Source: Alexandriicola marinus (GTDB lineage: Bacteria; Pseudomonadota; Alphaproteobacteria; Rhodobacterales; Rhodobacteraceae). Taken from it: DNA of 64,000 nucleotides. Positions 17,333 through 25,869 of the stretch are shown in pieces; positions within the stretch are counted from its first letter, which is position 1, and each line of letters begins with the position of its first letter. The notes below the pieces were generated by a model. The model worked only from the letters and a program-made list of their open reading frames with translations. It made no database searches and was not told the origin of the DNA. Both the position numbers and the translations under genes were made by a program. The stretch spans positions 971,328 through 1,035,327 of the forward strand of contig NZ_RBVZ01000001.1 in NCBI RefSeq assembly GCF_004000435.1, given 5' to 3'.

Positions 17333-19027
17333 ATGGCCCGGGCGATCATCCCCAGCGCAGCGGAAGGTCCGGTTGTCGCCTGTGACGAAGGGCTCAGCTT
17401 CTGGGGCGGTGTCGATCCGGCCACGGGCCGGATCATCGACGCGCATCACCCGCAGGCGGGCCGGTCCGTCGCCGGGGCCATCGTCTGCATGCCCACGAGC
17501 CGGGGTTCCTGTTCCGGATCCGGCGTCCTGCTGCAACTGGCGCTGGCGGGTCTGGCACCCGCCGCGCTCGTCTTTCGCGAGGCCGAAGACATCCTCACCC
17601 TCGGGGCCTTCATCGCGACGCGGATGTTCGATACCCCGATCCCGGTCATCCGGGCCGATGCCGAGGATTACGAGGCCATTGCGCGCGCCACGCGGGCAGC
17701 GATCTCCGATACGCGCCTGACGCTGGACGACAGGTCCGTCGCGCTGAGCGGGGCCATGGACGACACGCTCGCGCTTTCCGAACGCGACCGCGCCATGCTG
17801 GCCGGAGAAGAGGGCGAGCCGATCCAGCTGGCCATGGAAACGCTGATCGCCATGGCCGAGGCGCAGGGCGCCTCCCGCCTGATCGATGTGAGCCGGGGCC
17901 ATATCGACGGCTGTATCCTTGCCCATTCCGCGAACCTGCGCTATGCCGAGGCGATGCGCGACCGTGGCGCGCAGGTGAGCATCCCCACCACGATCAACGC
18001 GATCTCGGTCGATATGGAGCGTTGGCAGGCCGATGGCGTGCCGCATGATTTCGGCGACCGTGCCCGCAGGCTGGCGCAGGCCTATGTCGACATGGGCGCG
18101 CGACCGACCTTCACCTGTGCGCCCTACCTCGCCGAGGACAGGCCCGCCGAGGGAGAGGCGATCGGCTGGTCGGAATCGAATGCGGTCATCTTCGCCAATT
18201 CCGTTCTGGGGGCACGGACGGTGAAACACCCCGATTACCTCGATCTCTTCATCGCGATGACGGGCCGCGCGCCGGAGGCCGGTGTCTATCTTGATGCCGA
18301 ACGGCAGGCCCGCGTCGTGATCGAGGTCGATCTGCCAGAGGGGGCCGAAGATGCGGTCTGGCCGCTGATCGGCTGGCTTGCCGGTCAGCGTGCGCCCGAT
18401 TGCGTGCCCCTGCTGACGGGGCTGGAGGCGGGGAAACCCGGGCAGGACGGCCTCAAGGCGCTTTGTGCCGCATTCGGGACGACCTCCGGCTCCCCGCTTC
18501 TGCATATCCGGGGCCTCACCCCCGAGGGTGACCAGCCAGCTGCGCCCGGCGCACCCGTCCTCGCCATCACGCGCGAGGATTTGAGAAAGCTCTGGGGCCG
18601 CTTCAACTCCGGCCCGCAAGCCATTGATCTGGTGTCGATCGGCAGCCCTCATGCCTCGCTTTCCGAGTTGAGTGCATTGGCCGATCTCCTGGAGGGGCAG
18701 CATGTGGCCCAGCATGTCGCGATGATCGTGACGGCCGGGCGCGACACGCTTCGGGCCGCCCGGAAAGATGGCATCGCGGGCAGGCTCGCCCAATCGGGTG
18801 TCCAGCTTCTGGGCGATCTGTGCTGGTGTTCTATCGTGGAGCCGGTGATGCCGGAAACCGCCCGCGTCCTGATGACGAATTCCGGCAAATACGCCCATTA
18901 CGCGCCCGGCCTGTCAGGCCGTGCGGTCCGGTTCGGAAGCCTGTCGGATTGCGCCCGCGCCGCGGTGTCGGGGCAGGCGCCGACGGACCTGCCCGGCTGG
19001 TTGAGTGAAGGAGAGTTTACATCGTGA
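17333..19027 (+). CDS. Aconitase X (AcnX), fused swivel and catalytic domains
   Basis: A 564-residue AcnX-type dehydratase. Residues ~1-125 are the small swivel domain (DUF126), with GGVDPATGRIIDAHHP and MPTSRGSCSGSG. Residues ~135-560 are the large domain (DUF521), with LIDVSRGHIDGCILAHSAN, the PTTINAISVD segment and the C-terminal MTNSGKYAHYAPGLSG signature. Characterised bacterial AcnX enzymes dehydrate cis-3-hydroxy-L-proline; archaeal ones act on mevalonate 5-phosphate. The ATG lies five bases after bdhA and the TGA overlaps the patatin GTG, so the three genes are coupled. No hydroxyproline genes adjoin it, so the substrate is open. The frame extends upstream through bdhA, but only as a shadow. 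Confidence 0.85.
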   Translation: MARAIIPSAAEGPVVACDEGLSFWGGVDPATGRIIDAHHPQAGRSVAGAIVCMPTSRGSCSGSGVLLQLALAGLAPAALVFREAEDILTLGAFIATRMFDTPIPVIRADAEDYEAIARATRAAISDTRLTLDDRSVALSGAMDDTLALSERDRAMLAGEEGEPIQLAMETLIAMAEAQGASRLIDVSRGHIDGCILAHSANLRYAEAMRDRGAQVSIPTTINAISVDMERWQADGVPHDFGDRARRLAQAYVDMGARPTFTCAPYLAEDRPAEGEAIGWSESNAVIFANSVLGARTVKHPDYLDLFIAMTGRAPEAGVYLDAERQARVVIEVDLPEGAEDAVWPLIGWLAGQRAPDCVPLLTGLEAGKPGQDGLKALCAAFGTTSGSPLLHIRGLTPEGDQPAAPGAPVLAITREDLRKLWGRFNSGPQAIDLVSIGSPHASLSELSALADLLEGQHVAQHVAMIVTAGRDTLRAARKDGIAGRLAQSGVQLLGDLCWCSIVEPVMPETARVLMTNSGKYAHYAPGLSGRAVRFGSLSDCARAAVSGQAPTDLPGWLSEGEFTS

Positions 19028-20046
19028 CCGACCCGATCCGCATCAACCTTGCCCTTCAGGGCGGCGGCGCCCATGGCGCCTTTACCTGGGGCGCGCTGGA
19101 CCGTCTGCTTGACGAGGATGACATCGAGGTCTCCGCCATTTCCGGCACCTCGGCAGGCGCGATGAACGGCGCGGCCTTCAAGGCCGGTTGGCTCGAGAAT
19201 GGACGGGAGGGCGCGCGCGCGAATCTCCAATGGTTCTGGTCCCAGATCGGGGCGATCAATGCCGATGGCATGTCCGAATGGCTTTCGGCGCTGGCGCCGA
19301 CCGTTCCGTCGATGGCCCGGGCGCTGTCGATGTCGCCGGCCTACATGGCGCTGGACATGACGTCGCGGATCGTCTCGCCCTACGTCTATGGCCCGCTTCT
19401 GCGCAACCCGCTCGACCGGATCGTGCGGCAGTTCCGCTATGACGAGGTCTGCGCGGCCGATGGGCCCGAATTGTTCGTCGGCGCCACGAATGTGCGCAGC
19501 GGCAAGATCCGGGTTTTTTCGGGGGAGGAGATCGGCCCAGAGGCGCTCCTTGCATCCGCCTGCCTGCCGACGCTGTTCCAGGCGGTCGATATCGACGGAG
19601 AGGCCTATTGGGATGGCGGCTACACCGGCAACCCGGCGCTGTTTCCGCTGTTCGAGGGGCATTTGCCGGACGACGTCTTGATCATCAATATCAATCCGTT
19701 GATGCGCGACACCGTCCCGACCGAGAGCCAGGAAATCCAGAACCGGATCAACGAGATCAGCTTCAACGCCTCGCTCTTGCGGGAATTGCGGGCCATCGCC
19801 TTCGTCAAACGGCTCCTGTCCGATGGCAGCCTCGAAAGGGGGACGATGAAGGACGTTCTGGTTCACATGGTGTCGGACGACGCGCTGATGAACGATCTGA
19901 ACGTGGCCACCAAGACGATCCCCACGCCGGTGATACTGGCCAAGCTGAAATCGGCGGGCCGCGCCGCGATGGACGGGTTCCTTGCCGCCCATAAGGGGGA
20001 TCTGGGCCAGCGCGGGACGGTCGATCTGGCGGAAATGTTCGGGTGA
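19024..20046 (+). CDS. Patatin-like phospholipase
   Basis: A 340-residue serine hydrolase with a patatin fold. The oxyanion loop GGGAHG is at residues 13-18, the nucleophile sits in GTSAG (~42-46), and the catalytic aspartate in WDGGYTGNP (~198-206). It is expected to hydrolyse acyl esters of lipids. There is no signal peptide, so it is cytoplasmic or peripheral. The GTG start at 19024 overlaps the aconitase X stop (GTGA). Its linkage to bdhA recurs in alphaproteobacteria and suggests a role with hydroxybutyrate or storage-polymer metabolism, though this is not proven. Confidence 0.9.
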   Translation: MTDPIRINLALQGGGAHGAFTWGALDRLLDEDDIEVSAISGTSAGAMNGAAFKAGWLENGREGARANLQWFWSQIGAINADGMSEWLSALAPTVPSMARALSMSPAYMALDMTSRIVSPYVYGPLLRNPLDRIVRQFRYDEVCAADGPELFVGATNVRSGKIRVFSGEEIGPEALLASACLPTLFQAVDIDGEAYWDGGYTGNPALFPLFEGHLPDDVLIININPLMRDTVPTESQEIQNRINEISFNASLLRELRAIAFVKRLLSDGSLERGTMKDVLVHMVSDDALMNDLNVATKTIPTPVILAKLKSAGRAAMDGFLAAHKGDLGQRGTVDLAEMFG

Positions 20047-20070
20047 ACACGATGCCCAGCCTAACCGAAA

Positions 20071-20099
20071 AAGGGCCACCCGATGATCGGGCGGCCCTT
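20071..20099. terminator. Bidirectional hairpin terminator
   Basis: AAGGGCC pairs with GGCCCTT and an inner CCCGA pairs with TCGGG around TGA, giving a long stable stem between the patatin gene (plus) and the VPLPA-CTERM gene (minus). Short T/A runs flank both sides. Confidence 0.8.
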
Positions 20100-20123
20100 C
20101 TGTTGGTCGTGCGATCCGAAAGG

Positions 20124-20720
20124 TCAGGCGCTTGCGCTTGCCTTTTTCCGCATCCGCATGGCCGCAAGTCCGCCAATGCCAAACACCAGAAGAAGTCCTG
20201 ATGCGGGCAAGGGGATCGGCGCGGCAGTGAGCGTCACATCCGCGTAGATGGTCGTGCTTGTACCTTTCAGCACATCGATGCCCTGATCGAAGTTGACGGT
20301 GTATTGGCCGCCATTTCCGAAGTTGATGACGAATTCATGCTGGTCCCAGTTGAGGATCCCGCCGCTGATCGCACCAAACAGGCTCACAAACGCTCCGCTG
20401 CCCATGCTCGAGGCGGACCCGCCAGGAACAAGGAAGGACAGCGTGGCGTCGATATCGAACCATCCGCCGGCAACCCACGAGTGGATATCTGCCGAGATGT
20501 CGAAGAAGGCCAGGCTTTCCGTTTGTCCCTCGGCAAGAGCGAACATCGTTCCCTCAAGCGACGGGTTCTGGTCGATCGACAGGATGCAACCGGCGCAGAA
20601 GGACGTGCTCGTCACGTCCGTGTCGGGACCGACCTCGAAATCGACGGTGGTCGCATGGGCGGCCCCCGCCGAAAGCCCAAGCGCCAGAATGGCGCCCTTC
20701 AGTAAATTCAGAATCTTCAT
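20124..20720 (-). CDS. VPLPA-CTERM sorting-domain surface protein
   Basis: A 198-residue exported protein. The signal peptide MKILNLLKGAILALGLSAGAAHA is followed by a soluble region with two close cysteines (CAGC) and a C-terminal sorting tail: IPLPASGLLLVFGIGG, then AAMRMRKK. That tripartite tail is the VPLPA-CTERM variant of PEP-CTERM, read by an exosortase that should be encoded elsewhere. The mature part resembles secreted beta-sandwich proteins of this class and has no known enzyme motif. A sigma-54-like element lies upstream (20781-20797). Confidence 0.85.
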   Translation of the reverse strand: MKILNLLKGAILALGLSAGAAHATTVDFEVGPDTDVTSTSFCAGCILSIDQNPSLEGTMFALAEGQTESLAFFDISADIHSWVAGGWFDIDATLSFLVPGGSASSMGSGAFVSLFGAISGGILNWDQHEFVINFGNGGQYTVNFDQGIDVLKGTSTTIYADVTLTAAPIPLPASGLLLVFGIGGLAAMRMRKKASASA

Positions 20721-20780
20721 CCTTGTCCCCCAATCTCGTTGTCAACAATCCTCACAAACCAAGGGCACTGATTACAACTA

Positions 20781-20797
20781 ATGCCTTAATTCTGCCA
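20781..20797 (-). promoter_or_regulatory. Possible sigma-54 promoter of the VPLPA-CTERM gene
   Basis: Read on the minus strand, TGGCAGAATTAAGGCAT has the -24 GG and -12 GC separated by ten bases, with TGGCA intact at -24. It predicts a start near 20771 and a ~50-base leader. Exosortase-linked genes are often RpoN-controlled in other proteobacteria. The -12 box (GGCA rather than TTGCA) is imperfect. Confidence 0.35.
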
Positions 20798-20951
20798 TAA
20801 TTGGTGAAAAAAGTCGAGGCACTATCGCGCTATGGTGGCAAATCCTACCACGATTGCGCGGCGGGGTCTGATCCCACCTAGCGTCGGTGTCGAGGGCTTG
20901 GATGGGGTCTTCGCCCCGCAGGGAGCAAAGACGAAGCCCACGCCAAGCCTT

Positions 20952-21659
20952 TCAGATCGCTTCTTTTTCTCGGGTCGGCAGCGGGATCGCGCCTTTCGCG
21001 GGCGCCAGCTGGTTCGCCGGGTAGACGAGGCCCGCCGAGATCACCAGCTTGGCCGCATCTTCGACCGTCATGTCCAGTTCGATGATGTCCGATGACGGCA
21101 CGAAAAGCAGGAAACCGGACGTCGGGTTGGGCGTCGTCGGCATGAAGACCGTCACGATGCGTTCGTCATGGGGCAGCTTGGCGTCGATCTCGCCCTTGGC
21201 GTCGGTGGTGATGAAGGCGATGGCGTAGACGCCCTTGCGGGGATGCTCGATAAGGCAGGCCTTGTCGAAATTCTTGTCGGATTGGGCAAAGATCGTCTCG
21301 GCGATCTGTTTGACGGCGTTATAGACCGACCGGACGATCGGCATCCGCGACACGAGGCTTTCGCCCAGACGGATCAGGCTGCGCCCGACCAGACCCTTGG
21401 CGATCCAGCCGATCAAGACGGTGAAGACGAGGAAGAAGATCACGCCCACGCCGCGCAGGTTGATCCCGATATATTGTTCGGGATCGAGCCAGCCGGGGAT
21501 GAACGGCAGGACCCAGCCGTCGATCCAGCCGATAACTGTCCAGATCAGCCAGAGCGTGAAGGCCACCGGTGCAATGACGACGAGGCCTGCAAGAAAATTG
21601 GTCCGGAGCCGTCCGAAGGGACCTGGCCGTTTGCGCAGCGGAAGAATCGGTGGTTCCAT
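20952..21659 (-). CDS. DUF502 membrane protein
   Basis: A 235-residue protein with two N-terminal membrane helices (LRTNFLAGLVVIAPVAFTLW and INLRGVGVIFFLVFTVLIGW) and a C-terminal soluble domain. LIRLGESLVSRMPIVRSVYN and the FMPTTPNPTSGFLLFVP segment identify DUF502, a conserved bacterial family of unknown function that recalls plant COV1 proteins. It is a single gene; an imperfect stem-loop follows its stop (20897-20939) without a T-tract. Confidence 0.9.
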   Translation of the reverse strand: MEPPILPLRKRPGPFGRLRTNFLAGLVVIAPVAFTLWLIWTVIGWIDGWVLPFIPGWLDPEQYIGINLRGVGVIFFLVFTVLIGWIAKGLVGRSLIRLGESLVSRMPIVRSVYNAVKQIAETIFAQSDKNFDKACLIEHPRKGVYAIAFITTDAKGEIDAKLPHDERIVTVFMPTTPNPTSGFLLFVPSSDIIELDMTVEDAAKLVISAGLVYPANQLAPAKGAIPLPTREKEAI

Positions 21660-21746
21660 GAGCGGTCTCGAAGATCCCGGTGGGATTTATTTCAACATCC
21701 TGAATGTATGTCGCGGCGGGGCCGCTTTCAATCCGGCACGGCGTGC

Positions 21747-22676
21747 TTACCCCGCAATTGACGGGAGGCTGCACAATTCCCGGGCAATTGCGGCGGCCAG
21801 TCGCGCGTTGTTGCGAACCAGCGCGATATTGGCCTCGAGCGAACGGCCCTCGGTCAGCTGGAAGATCCGGTCAAGCAGGAACGGCGTGACAGCCTTGGCC
21901 GACATGCCCGCGGCATCGGCATCGGCCAGCGCCTGGTCGATCAGGGGCGCCAGATCGGATTGCGGGATTTCATCGGCCTCGGGTATCGGGTTGGTGACCA
22001 GCTGGCCGCCCGACAGGCCCATGCGGGCGCGCATCCGGTGGGAACGGGCGACCTCTGCCGCGGTGTCCATCCGCAGGGGGGCCGCTATCTCTGACCGGCG
22101 CGACCAGAAGGCCGGCAGCACGTCCTGCCCCATGGCGATGACCGGAACGCCCAGCGTTTCCAGAACTTCATAGGTCTTGGGCAGGTCGAGGATGGCCTTT
22201 GCCCCCGCAGCAACGACCGTTACCGGCGTCAGCGACAGCTCCCGCAGGTCGGCCGAGATGTCAAAACTCAATTCCGCGCCGCGATGGACGCCACCGATAC
22301 CACCCGTGGCAAAGACCTCGATCCCTGCCAGTTGCGCGGCGATCATCGTGGCCGCGACCGTTGTCGCCCCGTGGCCGCCACGTGCGATGCAGGTGGCCAG
22401 ATCGGCACGCGACAGCTTGGCCACATCCTCCAGCGCCGCGAGCCTGTCGAGCTGATCAGAGGTCAGGCCGACATGGAGCGTCCCGTCGAGCACCGCCATC
22501 GTCGCGGGAACGGCGCCCGCCTTGCGGATATCGGCCTCGACGGCACGGGCGGTTTCGACGTTGCGGGGGAAGGGCATCCCGTGGGTGATGATCGTGCTTT
22601 CGAGCGCGACCAGAGGCGTGCCCGACGCGCGGGCCTCCGCCACTTCGGGGGACAGCAGAAGGGGCAGGTGGGTCAC
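21747..22676 (-). CDS. psuG: Pseudouridine-5'-phosphate glycosidase
   Basis: A 309-residue PsuG that splits pseudouridine 5'-phosphate to uracil and ribose 5-phosphate. Family motifs are VALESTIITHGMPFP near the N-terminus, ISRADLA-like KLSRADLATCIARGGHGATTV, FATGGIGGVHRGAE, and the C-terminal NPIPEADEIP. The GTG start at 22674-22676 overlaps the psuK stop (GTGA on the minus strand), so the pair is translationally coupled; the longer ORF to 22859 merely overlaps psuK. With the kinase it forms a complete two-step route for salvage of modified nucleosides. Confidence 0.95.
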   Translation of the reverse strand: MTHLPLLLSPEVAEARASGTPLVALESTIITHGMPFPRNVETARAVEADIRKAGAVPATMAVLDGTLHVGLTSDQLDRLAALEDVAKLSRADLATCIARGGHGATTVAATMIAAQLAGIEVFATGGIGGVHRGAELSFDISADLRELSLTPVTVVAAGAKAILDLPKTYEVLETLGVPVIAMGQDVLPAFWSRRSEIAAPLRMDTAAEVARSHRMRARMGLSGGQLVTNPIPEADEIPQSDLAPLIDQALADADAAGMSAKAVTPFLLDRIFQLTEGRSLEANIALVRNNARLAAAIARELCSLPSIAG

Positions 22677-23569
22677 AGGGGCATCTCTCCGGATACATAG
22701 GCGGCCGCACCCCGCAGGGCGTGGTCGAGGGCGGCTTGGGGGCCTTCGCCGCGGGCTTCGGCCGCGATATGGGCCGCCATGAAGGTGTCGCCGGCACCGG
22801 TGACACGGGTCACGAGGACTTCGGGCGGTTTGGCGGTCAGCGTGCCGTCGGGGCCGCAAAGAGCCGCCTTGCCGGCGCCATCGGTCACCAGCACCCGATG
22901 GGCGCCACGGGCGCGCATGGCCTCGGCCGCGGGTTTCGCGGTGGCGAAGCTGTCCTGACAGATGATGCCGGCTTCCTCGCGGTTGACATAGAAGGTCGCC
23001 GATGGATGGCCCATCAGGGCCAGAAGGCGTTCGGCCTTGCCGGGGCTGGCGGGCGCGACGCGCAGGTCACTGTCACGAAAGACCGGCGAATGGGCGATAT
23101 CGCGCAGCAACTCGGTCGTGAGGTTGCCGTCAAGCGCGATCAGCCCCGACCACGGCGTGTCTGCGTGACCAAGCCGCCCGTCGCTGAGAGGGGCCACGAT
23201 CTTTGCGCCGGCCGCCTCGAGCGAATGGGCATCCGCAATGGCGGCGATCAGGCCATTGGCACCTTCGATCGCCATGTAGACATCCGTGGGCAGATCATCC
23301 GAGCGGTAGACATGATCGGTGATCATGCCCTGGCTGCGGCATTCGGCGATCAGTTCGTCGCCTTCCGGGTCGCGCCCGATCGCGGTCAGAAGCGCGGGTG
23401 TCAGGCCAAACCGGGCCAGCGTCATCGCGATGTTCATCGCCACGCCGCCGGGCAGGCGGGTGATGCGGCCCGGCACGTCCGAGCCCACCCGCATATGGCT
23501 GGCAGAGCGGCCGATGACGTCCCACAGGACGGAGCCAATGCACAGGATATCAGGGGTCGGTGTCGTCAT
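22673..23569 (-). CDS. psuK: PfkB-family pseudouridine kinase
   Basis: A 298-residue ribokinase-like sugar kinase. The N-terminal ILCIGSVLWDVIGRS and the GGVAMNIAMTLARFG segment bind the nucleoside, and VTRVTGAGDTFMAAHI carries the GAGD anion hole with catalytic aspartate near the C-terminus. Directly upstream of and overlapping psuG, it should phosphorylate pseudouridine to the 5'-phosphate. GGAG lies seven bases before its ATG. A pseudouridine transporter is not next to it. Confidence 0.92.
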   Translation of the reverse strand: MTTPTPDILCIGSVLWDVIGRSASHMRVGSDVPGRITRLPGGVAMNIAMTLARFGLTPALLTAIGRDPEGDELIAECRSQGMITDHVYRSDDLPTDVYMAIEGANGLIAAIADAHSLEAAGAKIVAPLSDGRLGHADTPWSGLIALDGNLTTELLRDIAHSPVFRDSDLRVAPASPGKAERLLALMGHPSATFYVNREEAGIICQDSFATAKPAAEAMRARGAHRVLVTDGAGKAALCGPDGTLTAKPPEVLVTRVTGAGDTFMAAHIAAEARGEGPQAALDHALRGAAAYVSGEMPL

Positions 23570-23632
23570 GCGCCATCTCCTGACGCGGTCGGGTCACGGA
23601 CGCAAGACCCCAACCGCGCCAAGCAAGTCGTA

Positions 23633-24445
23633 TCAGGGCACGTGAAAGGTGAGATTTGCCCAGAGCGTCTCCCACGAGGCCTTGGTCAGATCGGCCAGCT
23701 CCGAGGTGGGTTCACGCAGCAGCACCGCATCGAGCATGTAGTCATGACCCGGGGCGACCGGGATCACCGCGATGCCTTCGGCGTTGGTGCGCACCGTGCT
23801 GACCGTCACCGCGCCCGACGGCGCGCGATCATAGATCTCGACCTGTTCGTCTGCGCGGACCCCCGATTGGTAGAACAACTGAACCCGGATCGTATCGCCC
23901 GAGGCCGTATAGGGGTTGTCGAGGGCCACCAGCTCGGTTTCGAGGCCCACACGCCTGTCGGAGCCTTCGCCCGCACCCACCGCGATGAGGGACTTCGAGA
24001 ACCGTGTATAGGCCTCGGTAAAGACGCTGCGGGGCAGGCCGCGCGCGTCATGCATCGTCGCCACGTCGCCCAGATCCTTGTGCTCGGCAAAGCTCACGAA
24101 TTTTTCCCACTCGGTATAGGACAGTGTCGACGGCGTCGATTGGTAGGCCGCCACGTGAAGCCCTTCGCCATGCGAGGGCGTATCCAGCGCCGGTCGAGAG
24201 CCATTGCGATTCTGGATGCGCGTGGCGCGGTTTTCTGAAAAGAGGTTGAAGAGGACGAGGCGATTGGCAAGGTAAGGCTGGCGAACGCCTTCGAAATTCT
24301 GGCCGTTGATCAGATCGGCCTGAAGCTGTTCGCCCGGCTCGACTTGCCACTCGAGTGGCTCGATCCACAATTCATGAGACAGCGCAGGCAGCGCGGCAAA
24401 GATAAGAAGGAGCGGCAGGGTGGCTAGACGAATAAAGCGGCGCAT
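23633..24445 (-). CDS. DUF4198-family periplasmic protein
   Basis: A 270-residue exported protein: MRRFIRLATLPLLLIFAALPALSHE is a clear signal peptide, and the mature protein begins HELWIEPLEWQVEPGEQL. This opening and the beta-rich ending DYMLDAVLLREPT match DUF4198, a family related to the NikM-like accessory part of cobalt/nickel uptake systems. The ATG at 24443-24445 has AAAGGA eight bases upstream. It is divergent from a HupE/UreJ-like protein, with the start regions almost touching. A histidine just after the cleavage site could bind metal, as in CbiM/NikM, though this is inference. Confidence 0.8.
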   Translation of the reverse strand: MRRFIRLATLPLLLIFAALPALSHELWIEPLEWQVEPGEQLQADLINGQNFEGVRQPYLANRLVLFNLFSENRATRIQNRNGSRPALDTPSHGEGLHVAAYQSTPSTLSYTEWEKFVSFAEHKDLGDVATMHDARGLPRSVFTEAYTRFSKSLIAVGAGEGSDRRVGLETELVALDNPYTASGDTIRVQLFYQSGVRADEQVEIYDRAPSGAVTVSTVRTNAEGIAVIPVAPGHDYMLDAVLLREPTSELADLTKASWETLWANLTFHVP

Positions 24446-24467
24446 GGGTTGGTCCTTTCCGTTGACG

Positions 24468-25799
24468 GTGAGGGTGATCCGATCAGCGCTGGTGTCAAGC
24501 ATGCTGTCGGTCTGGTGCCTGCTGGCCGGCATGGCCGCCGCGCACGAGGTCTTGCCCTCGATCGCCGACATGACCGAGGTCGATGGCCGGCTTGTCTTCG
24601 AGGTCGAGGCCAATCTGGAAAGCTTCGTGGCCGGCATCGACCTGGCCGAGGTCTCTGATACCAACGAGGCCGACGAGGCCGCGCGCTATGACGCGCTGCG
24701 GGCGATGGGGCCCGCGGAGCTGGAGGCGGAATTCCGAGAATTCTGGCCAGAAATGGCCCGCCGGATCACGATCGAGGCCGATGGAGCCCGCCTTGCACCC
24801 GATCTCGACGGGATGATGATCCCCGAGGTGGGCAATATCGAGCTGGTTCGCCCGGCCCAATTGACCTTCAGCGTGGCGCTGCCCGAAGGGGCCGAAACGG
24901 TCCGCATGGGCTGGGACCGCGCCTTCGGCACGCTTGTTCTGCGGCAGATGGGGGTCGAGGCCCCCTATGACGGCTATCTCGAGGCCGGCAGCATGAGCGA
25001 CGAGATCACCTTGTCGGGCGGCGGTCAGGCCGGGCCCTGGCTGACCTTCGTCAATTATATCCCCGTTGGCTTCGATCATATCGTGCCGCTGGGGCTCGAC
25101 CATATCCTGTTCGTGCTCGGCCTGTTCTTCCTGTCGACCCATCTCGCGCCGCTCTTGTGGCAGGTCTCGGCCTTCACGCTGGCGCATACGATCACGCTGG
25201 CGCTGGCCGCGCTGGGATATGTCCGCATCCCGCCCGAGATCGTTGAGCCGCTGATCGCGGCCTCGATTGTTTTCGTCGCGGTCGAGAACATCTTCAGCCG
25301 GGGGCTGAGCCCGTGGCGACCCGTGGTGATTTTCGGCTTCGGCTTGCTGCATGGCCTGGGCTTTGCCTCTGTGCTGGGACAATTCGGTCTGCCGCCGGGC
25401 TCCTTCGTGCCAGCGCTGATCGGGTTCAACGTGGGGGTCGAGCTGGGCCAGCTCGCGGTGATCGCGGTGATCGCGGTCTTTGTCTACCTCGCGGTTCAGA
25501 TCGACCGGGGCGATTCCGACGTGCCACTGGCGTCGGTGTTCTACGCAGTCACCGGCGGCGCGCTTCTGGTCCTGTCCTATCTTGCGCTGACCGGATCGGG
25601 TGTCTGGGGTGGGTCGTTGATGGATGAAATCCCGGTCTGGGTCTTCATCGTGCCGACGGCGCTCCTGATGATGCTTTGCTTCGCCTCCGTTCTGTTGCGG
25701 GATCAGATCGACGCCTACCGGCGGATCGTGGCGATCCCGGCCTCGGCGGGGATCGCTGTCGTCGGACTGTGGTGGTTCTTCGAGCGGGTTTTCCTCTGA
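24468..25799 (+). CDS. HupE/UreJ-like membrane protein
   Basis: About 443 residues. A signal-like segment ends GMAAAHE, then a ~190-residue soluble domain precedes a C-terminal membrane domain of about seven helices. GFDHIVPLGLDHILFVLG, with two close DH pairs, and LAPLLWQVSAFTLAHTITL are marks of the HupE/UreJ_2 family, whose smaller members transport nickel. The start is uncertain: GTG at 24468 gives a good signal peptide, but no clear ribosome site is seen, and ATG at 24444 or 24507 are alternatives. Pairing with a DUF4198 protein suggests a metal-handling system. Confidence 0.8.
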   Translation: MRVIRSALVSSMLSVWCLLAGMAAAHEVLPSIADMTEVDGRLVFEVEANLESFVAGIDLAEVSDTNEADEAARYDALRAMGPAELEAEFREFWPEMARRITIEADGARLAPDLDGMMIPEVGNIELVRPAQLTFSVALPEGAETVRMGWDRAFGTLVLRQMGVEAPYDGYLEAGSMSDEITLSGGGQAGPWLTFVNYIPVGFDHIVPLGLDHILFVLGLFFLSTHLAPLLWQVSAFTLAHTITLALAALGYVRIPPEIVEPLIAASIVFVAVENIFSRGLSPWRPVVIFGFGLLHGLGFASVLGQFGLPPGSFVPALIGFNVGVELGQLAVIAVIAVFVYLAVQIDRGDSDVPLASVFYAVTGGALLVLSYLALTGSGVWGGSLMDEIPVWVFIVPTALLMMLCFASVLLRDQIDAYRRIVAIPASAGIAVVGLWWFFERVFL

Positions 25800-25823
25800 C
25801 CGGCGAAACCCGTGCGGCAGGGC

Positions 25824-25852
25824 TGGACAAGGCCCGCCGCGCCGGGTAAAGC
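25824..25852 (+). promoter_or_regulatory. Possible rpsB-tsf promoter
   Basis: TGGACA (25824-25829) and TAAAGC (25847-25852) are spaced by 17 bases and lie just before the structured rpsB leader. The -35 is good (five of six) and the -10 weak, so this is a tentative call. Confidence 0.35.
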
Positions 25853-25869
25853 GCGCGGATCAATCCACA

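Noticed and set aside
20832-21095. 87-codon plus-strand frame beginning in the gap before DUF502
   Set aside because: No ribosome site, runs antisense into DUF502, and composition is not like neighbouring genes.
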